22,719 bases of DNA from Methylopumilus sp036567085 (GCA_036567085.1 DATCVG010000022.1:1-22719); one strand, 5' to 3'. Positions 7,999-15,277 are shown, counted from the stretch's first letter. Made by a program: numbers and translations. The notes: a model not told the origin generated them from the sequence alone.

Positions 7999-8235
7999 AT
8001 GGCTCGCGTATGTCAATTAACCGGCAAAAAACCTATGTCAGGAAACAACGTATCACACGCCAATAACAAGACCAAAAGACGCTTTTTACCTAATCTACAA
8101 AATCGTAAATTCTGGGTTGAAACAGAGAATCGTTGGATTTCAATGAGAATTACTAATGCTGCGCTAAGAACAATCGACAAGCTAGGCATTGATGCTATTG
8201 TTAAAAAAATGCGTGCAGCTGGCCAGAAAATTTAA
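7999..8235 (+). CDS. rpmB: Ribosomal protein L28
   Basis: A 78-residue large-subunit protein with the L28 signature: MARVCQLTGKKPMSGNNVSH at the N-terminus, NKTKRRFLPNLQ in the middle and RITNAALRTIDKLGID near the C-terminus. It has one cysteine only, so it is the zinc-free type. AAAGGA lies at good distance before the ATG. It is preceded by its own candidate promoter and followed by rpmG after 9 bases, the widely conserved rpmB-rpmG pair. Confidence 0.97.
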   Translation: MARVCQLTGKKPMSGNNVSHANNKTKRRFLPNLQNRKFWVETENRWISMRITNAALRTIDKLGIDAIVKKMRAAGQKI

Positions 8236-8244
8236 GGAATATAT

Positions 8245-8400
8245 ATGCGTGAAAAAATCAAATTAGAGTCTAGTGCGGGTACTGGGCATTTCTACACAAC
8301 AACAAAAAATAAAAGAACGATGCCTGACAAGATGGAAATCAAAAAATTTGATCCTGTTGTCAGAAAGCATGTCGTTTATAAAGAAGCTAAAATCAAATAA
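8245..8400 (+). CDS. rpmG: Ribosomal protein L33
   Basis: A 51-residue protein starting at ATG 8245 and ending with TAA at 8398-8400. The sequence REKIKLESSAGTGHFYTTT, then KNKRTMPDKMEIKKFDP and a C-terminal HVVYKEAKIK, is close to E. coli L33. It contains no cysteines, so this is the zinc-independent form. AAGGA precedes the start, nine bases after rpmB. L33 sits near the ribosomal E site. The gene ends 25 bases before a bidirectional terminator. Confidence 0.97.
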   Translation: MREKIKLESSAGTGHFYTTTKNKRTMPDKMEIKKFDPVVRKHVVYKEAKIK

Positions 8401-8425
8401 TTTTTAAGCTTTAAATCAAAACAAT

Positions 8426-8453
8426 AAAAAAGCCAGCTTATGCTGGCTTTTTT
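8426..8453. terminator. Bidirectional intrinsic terminator between rpmG and rplQ
   Basis: AGCCAGC (8431-8437) pairs with GCTGGCT (8442-8448) around a short TTAT loop. It is flanked by an A-run on the left and a T-run on the right, so the transcript from either strand ends in a GC stem plus U-tract. It separates the converging rpmB-rpmG and alpha-operon transcripts. Confidence 0.92.
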
Positions 8454-8476
8454 ATTTATACGATAATACTTTTTTA

Positions 8477-8884
8477 TTATTCTGCTACTGCCTCTTCTTT
8501 AGGGGCTGATGTCGAAACCTCAACAATAGGTCTATCTACAAGCTCAACAAAGGCCATAGGCGCATTATCTCCATCTCGGAAACCACACTTCAAAATTCTT
8601 AAATAGCCGCCTTTTCTTGTGTTATATCGTGGACCTAATTCGGCAAATAATTTAGTCACAATATCTCTATCTCTTAAGCGACTAAAAGCTAAACGTCTAT
8701 TAGATAAAGTTGCATTTTTTGCTAATGTAATAAGAGGTTCAGCTACTTTTCTAAGCTCTTTAGCTTTAGGTAATGTAGTTTTAATAAACTCATTTTTTAA
8801 CAAGGAGGTAGCCATATTTCTCAACATTGCTTGTCGATGACTGCTCGTTCTGTTTAGTTTTCTATGACCATTTGCGTGACGCAT
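8477..8884 (-). CDS. rplQ: Ribosomal protein L17
   Basis: A 135-residue protein, last gene of the alpha operon. The N-terminal MRHANGHRKLNRTSSHR and RNMATSLLKNEFIKTTLPKA are diagnostic of L17, and GGYLRILKCGFRDGDNAPMA marks the C-terminal part. The tail after residue 120 is Ala/Glu-rich (APKEEAVAE) and slightly longer than E. coli L17 (127). GAGGG precedes the ATG. It follows rpoA after 32 bases and ends just before the terminator at 8426-8453. Confidence 0.97.
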   Translation of the reverse strand: MRHANGHRKLNRTSSHRQAMLRNMATSLLKNEFIKTTLPKAKELRKVAEPLITLAKNATLSNRRLAFSRLRDRDIVTKLFAELGPRYNTRKGGYLRILKCGFRDGDNAPMAFVELVDRPIVEVSTSAPKEEAVAE

Positions 8885-8916
8885 ACTCTTACCCTCAAAT
8901 TTTTCTTATTTAATAA

Positions 8917-9903
8917 TTATGCTTTTTCTAGACCTGCTGGAGGCCAATTTTCTAGCTTCATACCTAAAGTTAAACCTTTAGAAGCAAGAACATCTTTAAT
9001 CTCGTTAAGTGATTTTCTTCCAAGATTTGGAGCCTTTAAAAGTTCATTTTCACTTCTTTGAATTAGATCGCCAATGTAATAAATATTTTCAGCTTTTAAA
9101 CAGTTTGCTGATCTTACAGTGAGTTCTAGATCATCAACGGGTCTTAATAAAACCGGATCAACTTGAGGCGCTTGTTTAACTTCCACTTCAGTTAGAGCAC
9201 TTTCTAAGTTTGCAAAAACAGAAAGTTGTCCCATTAAAATTCGAGCAGCGTCTCTAATGGCTTGTTCAGCATCAATAACGCCATTAGTTTCAACGTCCAT
9301 GATTAATTTGTCTAAGTCTGTTCTTTGTTCTACACGAGCGCTCTCAACAAAATAACTTACTTTATTGATTGGACTAAAAGAAGCATCTACCATGATAAAA
9401 CCTAAAGTTTTATCTTCTTGATTCGATTTTCTTCTTGCTGGAACAGGCTGATATCCTCTACCCATTTCAACCTTAACCTCTAGATTTAATTTTCCGCCTT
9501 TTGTAAGATGCGCAATTAAATGATTTGGATTAATAATTTCAGCATCATGATTTGTTTCAAAATCAGCAGCTGTTACCGGGCCTTCAGTAGTTTTATTTAA
9601 CGTGAGGATTGATTCAGATTTATTATGAAGCTTTAATGCAACACCTTTTAAATTTAAGAGAATATCAACTACATCTTCTTGCACACCGTCTAAAGTTGAA
9701 TATTCATGAACTACACCATCAATCTTCACTTCAGTAATTGCATAGCCAGGAATTGAGGACAATAAAACACGTCTTAATGCATTACCTAAAGTAAAGCCAA
9801 AACCCCTTTCCATGGGCTCTAGAGTAACGCGAGCTCTTACTGGGTTTATAACTTCAACATTTACAATTCTTGGTTTTAAATATTCTGTAGGACTATTTTG
9901 CAT
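8917..9903 (-). CDS. rpoA: RNA polymerase alpha subunit
   Basis: A 328-residue subunit that dimerises to start RNA polymerase assembly and contacts promoter DNA and activators. The N-terminal domain (about 1-235) has LEPMERGFGFTLGNALRRV from 29, with R44/R45 in the beta-contact region. After a linker, the C-terminal domain (about 250-328) has LLRPVDDLELTVRSANCLKA. R264 there matches E. coli R265, the key UP-element and CRP contact, followed by PNLGRKSLNEIKDVL. AAGGA precedes the ATG. Position between rpsD and rplQ is the standard alpha-operon order. Confidence 0.98.
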   Translation of the reverse strand: MQNSPTEYLKPRIVNVEVINPVRARVTLEPMERGFGFTLGNALRRVLLSSIPGYAITEVKIDGVVHEYSTLDGVQEDVVDILLNLKGVALKLHNKSESILTLNKTTEGPVTAADFETNHDAEIINPNHLIAHLTKGGKLNLEVKVEMGRGYQPVPARRKSNQEDKTLGFIMVDASFSPINKVSYFVESARVEQRTDLDKLIMDVETNGVIDAEQAIRDAARILMGQLSVFANLESALTEVEVKQAPQVDPVLLRPVDDLELTVRSANCLKAENIYYIGDLIQRSENELLKAPNLGRKSLNEIKDVLASKGLTLGMKLENWPPAGLEKA

Positions 9904-9933
9904 TATGTATCCTTATCAATAATTCTTATTTAA

Positions 9934-10563
9934 TTATTTTGAATAGAGCTCAACAACGAGTGATTCATTGATTGTTGCAGGTAAATCATCACGCAATGGT
10001 TTATTTTTGAATGTTCCTTTAAGGCCTTTAACGTCAACCTCAATCCATTCTGGAAAACCTCTTTGTTCTGCGGCCTCAATCGAACCTTTAATTCTTAATT
10101 GTTGCTTGGATGCTTCTGCAACTGAGAGTACATCGCCTGGCTTTACTTGATAAGAAGGGATATTTACTCTTTGACCATTTACTAAAAGGCTATTATGTCT
10201 TACGATTTGTCTAGCTTCTGTGCGGGAAGCACCAATGCCCATGCGATACGCAACGTTATCTAATCTGCATTCTAATAGCTGTAAAAGATTTTCGCCGGTA
10301 ATGCCTTTTTTTCTCTCCGCTTCAGCATAGTAACTTCTAAACTGCGCCTCTAGGATTCCATAAATTCTTCTAAGCTTTTGTTTTTCTCTTAATTGAACAC
10401 CGTAATCTGATAAACGACTCGCTCTTCTTTGTCCGTGTTGGCCAGGAGGAAAATTGCGCTTTTCAATAGCGCATTTGTCAGTAAAACATTTTTCGCCTTT
10501 AAGAAAAAGTTTTTCCCCTTCTCTTCTACATTGACGACATTTAGGATCTAGATTTCTTGCCAA
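9934..10563 (-). CDS. rpsD: Ribosomal protein S4, zinc-ribbon form
   Basis: A 209-residue primary 16S rRNA-binding protein and, in E. coli, the translational repressor of the alpha operon. The N-terminus carries C9-x2-C12 and C26-x4-C31, a plausible zinc site absent from E. coli S4. The S4 RNA-binding fold follows (RLDNVAYRMGIGASRTEARQ, then the QIVRHNSLLVNG region), and it ends in LVVELYSK. The start codon is TTG at 10561-10563, preceded by AGGAGAG at ideal distance, with no ATG alternative that keeps the conserved MARNLDPK start. A small hairpin lies just upstream of the ribosome site. It follows rpsK after 42 bases. Confidence 0.97.
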   Translation of the reverse strand: MARNLDPKCRQCRREGEKLFLKGEKCFTDKCAIEKRNFPPGQHGQRRASRLSDYGVQLREKQKLRRIYGILEAQFRSYYAEAERKKGITGENLLQLLECRLDNVAYRMGIGASRTEARQIVRHNSLLVNGQRVNIPSYQVKPGDVLSVAEASKQQLRIKGSIEAAEQRGFPEWIEVDVKGLKGTFKNKPLRDDLPATINESLVVELYSK

Positions 10564-10582
10564 AATAACTCTCCTGTTTCAA

Positions 10583-10600
10583 TGAGCAATTCAATGCTCA
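10583..10600 (-). promoter_or_regulatory. Hairpin in the rpsK-rpsD spacer, before the rpsD ribosome site
   Basis: TGAGCA (10583-10588) and TGCTCA (10595-10600) form a perfect 6-bp stem with a 6-base loop. It starts a few bases after the rpsK stop and ends 7 bases before the AGGAGAG of rpsD. There is no U-run, so it is not a terminator. It could shape rpsD translation; the role is unproven. Confidence 0.45.
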
Positions 10601-10605
10601 ACTTA

Positions 10606-10998
10606 TTAAATTCTTCTTTTCTTAGGTGGACGGCAACCATTATGTGGCACTGGCGTCACATCTTGAATACTTGTGATTTTAAATCCTGCAGCATTAAGAG
10701 CTCGCACTGCAGATTCTCTTCCAGGACCTGGTCCTTTAATTTTTACTTCAAGATTCTTTACACCACACTCTTGAGCTGCTTTACCTGCTGCTTCAGCTGC
10801 TACCTGTGCTGCAAAAGGGGTACTTTTTCTTGAGCCTTTAAATCCTGCACCGCCAGATGTTGCCCAAGATAATGCGTTACCTTGTCTGTCTGTAATTGTG
10901 ATGATTGTGTTATTGAAAGATGCGTGAACGTGAGCAATACCTTCCGCTACGTTTTTCTTAACTTTCTTTTTTACACGAACATTAGCTTTTGTTGCCAT
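10606..10998 (-). CDS. rpsK: Ribosomal protein S11
   Basis: A 130-residue small-subunit platform protein. It shows VAEGIAHVHASFNNTIITIT at 17-36, GNALSWATSGGAGFKGSRKS, TPFAAQVAAEAAGKAA, the KIKGPGPGRESAVRAL segment and the C-terminal HNGCRPPKKRRI, all near-invariant in bacterial S11. Its length is that of E. coli S11. AAGGA precedes the ATG. It lies 20 bases after rpsM in the alpha operon, and the S11 protein contacts the 3' end of 16S rRNA with S18 and S21. Confidence 0.98.
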   Translation of the reverse strand: MATKANVRVKKKVKKNVAEGIAHVHASFNNTIITITDRQGNALSWATSGGAGFKGSRKSTPFAAQVAAEAAGKAAQECGVKNLEVKIKGPGPGRESAVRALNAAGFKITSIQDVTPVPHNGCRPPKKRRI

Positions 10999-11018
10999 AA
11001 ATAATCCTTAAACCTTTT

Positions 11019-11381
11019 TTATTTAGCCTGTTTAATTGCTTTAACAGGGCCTTTTCTTGTTCTTGCATTTGTTTTAGTTCTTTGACCTCTTACTGGAAGA
11101 CCTCTTCTGTGTCTTACGCCTCGATAACAACCAAGATCCATTAACCGTTTAATATTCATTGTGACTTCTCTTCGTAAGTCACCTTCAACCTTAATTTTTG
11201 CTACTTGATCACGAAGCTTTTCTACGTCAGCATCGTTCAAATCTTTTAATTTAGCAGTCGCAATGATTCCCGCCGCAACACAGATTTTTTTTGCGGTATT
11301 TCTTCCAATGCCATAAATTGCTGTTAAAGCAATTTCTGCATGTTGATGATCGGGTACATTTACCCCAGCAATACGAGCCAT
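11019..11381 (-). CDS. rpsM: Ribosomal protein S13
   Basis: A 120-residue small-subunit head protein contacting the P-site tRNA and the large subunit. MARIAGVNVPDHQHAEIALT, then YGIGRNTAKKIC (a helix-hairpin-helix-like region), CYRGVRHRRGLPVRGQRTKT and the basic tail ending AIKQAK identify it. GGAG precedes the ATG. It is the first gene after the predicted alpha promoter at 11425-11453, giving a leader of roughly 37 bases. Confidence 0.98.
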   Translation of the reverse strand: MARIAGVNVPDHQHAEIALTAIYGIGRNTAKKICVAAGIIATAKLKDLNDADVEKLRDQVAKIKVEGDLRREVTMNIKRLMDLGCYRGVRHRRGLPVRGQRTKTNARTRKGPVKAIKQAK

Positions 11382-11424
11382 AACTTACTCCAAAAAAAAT
11401 GGCAAATTAAATAAAAAGCCTTAT

Positions 11425-11453
11425 ATTTTAACAGGTTGTTGAATTTTTAACAA
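11425..11453 (-). promoter_or_regulatory. Predicted sigma70-type promoter of the alpha operon
   Basis: On the minus strand TTGTTA (11448-11453, 4/6 to consensus) is followed, 17 bases on, by TAAAAT (11425-11430, 5/6). It lies in the rpmJ-rpsM gap, the same place as the alpha promoter of E. coli. Initiation would fall near 11418. The -35 lies in the loop and arm of a 12-bp interrupted inverted repeat. Confidence 0.6.
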
Positions 11454-11463
11454 TTCACAACCT
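11433..11463. repeat. Inverted repeat overlapping the alpha promoter
   Basis: AGGTTGT plus GAATT (11433-11445, one bulged T) pairs with AATTC plus ACAACCT (11452-11463) around a 6-base loop. It begins 4 bases after the rpmJ stop in the direction of transcription. The RNA stem is not followed by a U-tract, so it is a weak terminator candidate. As DNA it flanks the predicted -35 hexamer symmetrically enough to be an operator. Confidence 0.55.
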
Positions 11464-11467
11464 ACCC

Positions 11468-11581
11468 TTATCCTTGTCGTTGCTTATGTCGAGGATCTGA
11501 GCAAATTACTCTCACAACACCTCTTCTTCTGACAACTTTACAGTTTCGGCATAATGTTTTTACGGATGCACGAACTCTCAT
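11468..11581 (-). CDS. rpmJ: Ribosomal protein L36, zinc form
   Basis: A 37-residue protein from ATG at 11581 to TAA at 11468. MRVRASVKTLCRNCKVVRR, then a C-terminal ICSDPRHKQRQG, is the L36 pattern, with zinc ligands C11, C14, C27 and H32 all present. Thus it is the C+ form. GAGG stands 7 bases before the ATG. It is the last gene of the spc unit, between infA and the alpha promoter. Confidence 0.97.
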   Translation of the reverse strand: MRVRASVKTLCRNCKVVRRRGVVRVICSDPRHKQRQG

Positions 11582-11613
11582 TTTTATACCTCTTAAATTT
11601 TAATTAATATTAC

Positions 11614-11832
11614 TTATTTAACCCTGAACGTAATTCTTGCTCTGGTTAAATCATAAGGCGTCATTTCTACAGTCACCTTATCTCCTGGAAGAATACGAAT
11701 ATAATTCATACGCATTTTTCCTGAAATATAACCTAATACAACATGGTCATTTTCTAACTTAACTCTAAAAGTTGCATTTGGAAGATTTTCTATAATCTCC
11801 CCTTGCATCTCAATTGTGTCTTCTTTTGCCAT
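11614..11832 (-). CDS. infA: Translation initiation factor IF-1
   Basis: A 72-residue single-domain OB-fold (S1-like) factor that occupies the 30S A site during initiation. MAKEDTIEMQGEIIENLPN, then the HVVLGYISGKMRMNYIRILP stretch and VEMTPYDLTRARITFR, is canonical. It lies 10 bases after the secY stop; the upstream bases (AACCTTTAATCA) offer no Shine-Dalgarno, so initiation probably depends on coupling to secY. Position in the spc operon between secY and rpmJ is common in betaproteobacteria, unlike the separate infA of E. coli. Confidence 0.97.
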   Translation of the reverse strand: MAKEDTIEMQGEIIENLPNATFRVKLENDHVVLGYISGKMRMNYIRILPGDKVTVEMTPYDLTRARITFRVK

Positions 11833-11842
11833 TGATTAAAGG

Positions 11843-13165
11843 TTATCTAAGCGCATTAGCGCCACCTTTAAAGTTAGCTTTCTTAAGCAATCCCTCATAC
11901 TGATATGACATCAGATGAGATTGAACCTGGGTCATAAAATCCATCGTTACGACTACAATAATTAATAACGATGTACCTCCAAAATAAAAAGGAACATTAA
12001 ACTTAAGTATTAAAAACTCTGGCAATAAACACACGAGCGTTATGTACACAGCGCCTACTAAAGTTAATCTACCCATAATCTGGTCAATATATTTTGCAGT
12101 TTGTTCTCCCGGTCTAATCCCAGGAACAAACGCACCACCTTTTTTCAAGTTATCTGCTGTTTCCTTTGGATTAAAAACCAAAGCAGTATAAAAAAAGCAG
12201 AAAAACACTATCGCTACCGCGAATAGAAAAATATAAATAGGTTGTCCTGGTGAAATTGCAGCGCCAATATCCTTTAGCCACAACATCTTTTCACTAGATC
12301 CAAACCATCCAGCCAAAGTCGCTGGAAATAAAATAATACTTGATGCAAAAATAGGTGGGATTACACCCGCCATATTCAATTTCAAAGGCAAATGAGAGGT
12401 TTGACCTCCGTATAACTTATTGCCAACTTGTCTTTTTGCATAATTAACAGTAATTTTTCTCTGGCCTCTTTCAACAAAAACAACCAGCGCTGTTACTAAA
12501 ATAGTTGCTGCAAACAAGAAGAAAACTAAGGGTATTGAAAATGCCCCCGTTCTAGCTAACTCAAGTGTGCTTCCCAAAGCACTTGGCAATCCAGCCACAA
12601 TGCCTGAAAAAATAATGATTGAGATTCCATTACCAATACCTCTTTCAGTAATTTGCTCCCCCAACCACATCAGGAACATTGTTCCACTTACTAAAGTTAC
12701 AACTGTTGTGAGTCTAAAAGCTAACCCAGGATCAAGTACTAATCCTGGTTGAGACTCTAGCGCAATTGAGATACCAAGCGCCTGAAATGCGGCCAAAATA
12801 ACCGTGCCGTATCTCGTATATTTTGTTATCAGCCTTCTACCTGCTTCGCCCTCTTTTTTTAATTGCTCAAGCTGAGGCGATACTACGCTTAATAACTGCA
12901 TGATGATCGATGCTGAAATATAAGGCATGATCCCTAATGCAAATAACGTAAATCTTTTTAATGCGCCTCCAGAGAACATGTTAAACATTCCCAAGATGCC
13001 GCCACTTTGTGAGTCAAACAATTTTTTAAGCACAAGTGGATCAATTCCAGGTACTGGAATATGAGCACCAAGTCTATACACAACAATGGCGCCCAAAACA
13101 AACAATATGCGACCTTTTAATTCGCTTGTCTTACTAAAAGTACCTAAAAGATTATCTTGAGCCAA
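11843..13165 (-). CDS. secY: Preprotein translocase subunit SecY
   Basis: A 440-residue channel subunit of the SecYEG translocon with ten predicted membrane segments. Seen: RLGAHIPVPGIDP at 31-43, the plug region GGILGMFNMFSGGAL at 55-69, LGIMPYISASIIMQLL at 77-92, GIGNGISIIIFSGI mid-protein, and the cytoplasmic loop with RGQRKITVNYAKRQ. The start is TTG (13163-13165). Upstream there is no ATG or GTG before the rplO stop, and only a weak GAG within the rplO TGA region, so translation is probably coupled to rplO, 10 bases away. Confidence 0.97.
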   Translation of the reverse strand: MAQDNLLGTFSKTSELKGRILFVLGAIVVYRLGAHIPVPGIDPLVLKKLFDSQSGGILGMFNMFSGGALKRFTLFALGIMPYISASIIMQLLSVVSPQLEQLKKEGEAGRRLITKYTRYGTVILAAFQALGISIALESQPGLVLDPGLAFRLTTVVTLVSGTMFLMWLGEQITERGIGNGISIIIFSGIVAGLPSALGSTLELARTGAFSIPLVFFLFAATILVTALVVFVERGQRKITVNYAKRQVGNKLYGGQTSHLPLKLNMAGVIPPIFASSIILFPATLAGWFGSSEKMLWLKDIGAAISPGQPIYIFLFAVAIVFFCFFYTALVFNPKETADNLKKGGAFVPGIRPGEQTAKYIDQIMGRLTLVGAVYITLVCLLPEFLILKFNVPFYFGGTSLLIIVVVTMDFMTQVQSHLMSYQYEGLLKKANFKGGANALR

Positions 13166-13175
13166 AATTAAATTC

Positions 13176-13613
13176 TCAAACTTCTACTACTTTTCCGCCT
13201 GCCGCTTCAATTGCTGCACGAGCGCCCTTAGTTAGCAATAAACCTTGGATTGTTAATTTTCTTTTTACTTCACCAGACAAATAAACTTTTGCTGTTTTTG
13301 CATTATCAGAAATTAATTTAGCCGACTTTAAAACGAGTAAATCGATATTATCTGACTCAACTAAATTGAGTTCATTTGTTCTAACGCGTGCAGTTAGTTT
13401 TTGCGTGAGTGATTTAAATCCGCGTTTTGGAAGGCGTCTTTGAATAGGCATTTGACCACCTTCAAAACCAACCTTATGAAATCCACCAGCTCTAGATTTT
13501 TGACCTTTGTGGCCACGCCCAGCTGTTTTTCCAAGACCAGAACCAATACCTCGGCCAACGCGTCTTGCTACTTTTTTAGAACCAACTGCTGGTTTTAATG
13601 TATTTAGTTTCAT
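13176..13613 (-). CDS. rplO: Ribosomal protein L15
   Basis: A 145-residue large-subunit protein with the long glycine- and arginine-rich N-terminal extension of the family: MKLNTLKPAVGSKK, GRGIGSGLGKTAGRGHKGQK, then FEGGQMPIQRRLPKRGF. The C-terminal globular part ends in ARAAIEAAGGKVVEV. A weak AAGAGA precedes the ATG. It sits between rpmD and secY, the universal order, 9 bases after rpmD. Confidence 0.97.
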   Translation of the reverse strand: MKLNTLKPAVGSKKVARRVGRGIGSGLGKTAGRGHKGQKSRAGGFHKVGFEGGQMPIQRRLPKRGFKSLTQKLTARVRTNELNLVESDNIDLLVLKSAKLISDNAKTAKVYLSGEVKRKLTIQGLLLTKGARAAIEAAGGKVVEV

Positions 13614-13622
13614 AATTTCTCT

Positions 13623-13826
13623 TTATATCTTTTCGACTTTAAGTAAATAATTCACTGCATTGATCATGCCTCGAATTGCAGGAGTATCTTGTAATTCAAC
13701 CGTATGATGTAATCTTCTAAGGCCTAACCCTTTGACCGTTGCGCGGTGAGGTTCAGTTCTTCCAATTAAACTTTTAATTAATGTAACTTTTAAACCAGCT
13801 GTGATTTCTTTTTTTGTCTTTACCAT
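13623..13826 (-). CDS. rpmD: Ribosomal protein L30
   Basis: A 67-residue L30 with the core KVTLIKSLIGRTEPHRATVK, then LGLRRLHHTVELQDTPAIRG and MINAVNYLLKVEK. It is about seven residues longer at the N-terminus (MVKTKKEITAGL) than E. coli L30 (59). GAGG eight bases before the ATG supports this start, and no later start would keep the first beta strand. It begins 4 bases after the rpsE stop. Confidence 0.96.
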   Translation of the reverse strand: MVKTKKEITAGLKVTLIKSLIGRTEPHRATVKGLGLRRLHHTVELQDTPAIRGMINAVNYLLKVEKI

Positions 13827-13830
13827 TTGA

Positions 13831-14343
13831 TTAGCCTCTAATTTCCTCTACTGATTTACCACGTTTAGCGGCAATTTCAGCAGGTGTATTCATTGACTCA
13901 AGTCCATTTAATGTTGCTCTCACAACGTTATAAGGATTCGTTGAACCAATACATTTTGCTAAAACATTTGTAATTCCCATCACTTCGAAAATCGCTCTCA
14001 TTGCGCCGCCAGCAATAATGCCTGTACCCTCTGAAGCGGGCTGAATGAATACTTTTGCAGCACCATGCTCACCCATCACCGCATGTTGCAAAGTGCCATT
14101 ATTTAGTTTTACTTTAAGCATGCCTCTTCTAGCTTCATCCATTGCTTTTTGAACAGCTACAGGCACTTCTCTTGCTTTACCTTTACCCATACCAACGGAA
14201 CCGTCTCCATCACCTACAACAGTTAATGCAGCAAAACTCATGATTCGGCCACCTTTAACTACTTTAGTAACGCGGTTTACAGCAATCATTTTTTCTCTTA
14301 AACCGTCTGTTTGCGTTTGTTGATTTTCTAAATCTTTTGCCAT
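13831..14343 (-). CDS. rpsE: Ribosomal protein S5
   Basis: A 170-residue small-subunit protein involved in decoding fidelity and mRNA unwinding at the entry site. The double-stranded RNA-binding-like N-terminal domain shows LREKMIAVNRVTKVVKGGRI and SFAALTVVGDGDGSVGMGKG. The C-terminal domain has GTGIIAGGAMRAIFEVMGI and CIGSTNPYNVVRATLNGL. AGGT precedes the ATG; rplR ends 25 bases upstream. Length and residues are normal. Confidence 0.98.
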   Translation of the reverse strand: MAKDLENQQTQTDGLREKMIAVNRVTKVVKGGRIMSFAALTVVGDGDGSVGMGKGKAREVPVAVQKAMDEARRGMLKVKLNNGTLQHAVMGEHGAAKVFIQPASEGTGIIAGGAMRAIFEVMGITNVLAKCIGSTNPYNVVRATLNGLESMNTPAEIAAKRGKSVEEIRG

Positions 14344-14368
14344 GTTTTGACCTATTTAAATTGTTGGG

Positions 14369-14722
14369 TTAGAAAGACAAGCCGTTTTCTCTAGCAGCAT
14401 CTGCTAAAGCTTTAACTCTGCCATGATAGCGATAACCTGATCTATCAAATGCCACATTTGTAATACCGATTTTTTTTGCTTTTTCAGCAATGCGTTTACC
14501 AATTTGAGCTGCCGCCTCAATATTGCCGCCATTCTTTAAAGTTTTTTTAACATCTGCTTCAAGAGAAGAGGCACTTGCTAAAACTTTATTCTCGCCAGCA
14601 CTTATGATTTGCGCATAAATATTTGTGTTCGTTCTATGAACACTTAATCTTGTCACTTGAAGCTCAGCGATTTTTGCTCGTGTCTTTTTGGCGCGACGTA
14701 AACGGGGATTCGAATTATACAT
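14369..14722 (-). CDS. rplR: Ribosomal protein L18
   Basis: A 117-residue 5S rRNA-binding protein. The basic N-terminus (RLRRAKKTRAKIAELQVTRL) is followed by SVHRTNTNIYAQII and the conserved C-terminal FDRSGYRYHGRVKALADAAR and ENGLSF. AAAGG precedes the ATG. It lies between rplF (10 bases upstream) and rpsE. L18 with L5 (rplE in the same operon) forms the central protuberance around 5S rRNA. Confidence 0.98.
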   Translation of the reverse strand: MYNSNPRLRRAKKTRAKIAELQVTRLSVHRTNTNIYAQIISAGENKVLASASSLEADVKKTLKNGGNIEAAAQIGKRIAEKAKKIGITNVAFDRSGYRYHGRVKALADAARENGLSF

Positions 14723-14732
14723 ATCTCAGCCT

Positions 14733-15266
14733 TTATTTTTTCTTAGTTTCTTTGATAATAACGTTCTCATCTGAATAGCGAACGCCTTTACCTTTGTATG
14801 GTTCTGGTGGTCGATATGCTCTAATTTGAGCAGCAACTTGACCTATTAATTGTTTATCAGAACCTTTTAAAATAATTTCAGTTTGACTTGGTGTTTCAAC
14901 TTTAATGCCTTCAGGCATTTTGTAATTTACTGGATGTGAAAACCCTAAATCAAGATTAAGGTTTGCACCTTGTGCTTGAGCTTTGTATCCAACACCAATT
15001 AAAGTTAATTTTCTTACGAATCCTTCAGAAACACCTTTCATCATGTTTGCAACAAGTGCTCGCATAGTTCCGGCCATTGCATTTGCTTGCTGAGACTCAT
15101 CAGCTGCTGCGAATGTAATTGCTTGACCATCGTTATTTAATTTAACGTTAGGTGTAATAAACTGATTTAATTTACCCATCGGTCCACTGATTGAAATATT
15201 CAAATCGCTAATTGAAACCTCTACTTTAGGAGGAATCGTTACAGGTGCGTTAGCTATACGTGACAT
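14733..15266 (-). CDS. rplF: Ribosomal protein L6
   Basis: A 177-residue large-subunit protein near the GTPase-associated centre. MSRIANAPVTIPPKVEV is the standard start, and TLIGVGYKAQAQGANLNLDL, GFSHPVNYKMPEGI and AYRPPEPYKGKGVRYSDE are family landmarks, ending KKK. An in-frame codon at 15293 would add nine residues, but that lies inside rpsH. The ATG at 15266 has GGAGAG upstream and matches homologues, so it is chosen. Confidence 0.98.
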   Translation of the reverse strand: MSRIANAPVTIPPKVEVSISDLNISISGPMGKLNQFITPNVKLNNDGQAITFAAADESQQANAMAGTMRALVANMMKGVSEGFVRKLTLIGVGYKAQAQGANLNLDLGFSHPVNYKMPEGIKVETPSQTEIILKGSDKQLIGQVAAQIRAYRPPEPYKGKGVRYSDENVIIKETKKK

Positions 15267-15277
15267 GAATTCTCTCC

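Noticed and set aside
7717..8016. Minus-strand 99-residue frame across the dut-rpmB gap
   Set aside because: It is antisense to conserved dUTPase motifs and covers a good promoter, and its product resembles nothing I know.
10582..10833. Plus-strand 83-residue frame with many cysteines, antisense to rpsK
   Set aside because: The third-position pattern and conserved S11 sequence show the minus strand is coding; the Cys-rich text is a shadow of Ala/Lys codons.
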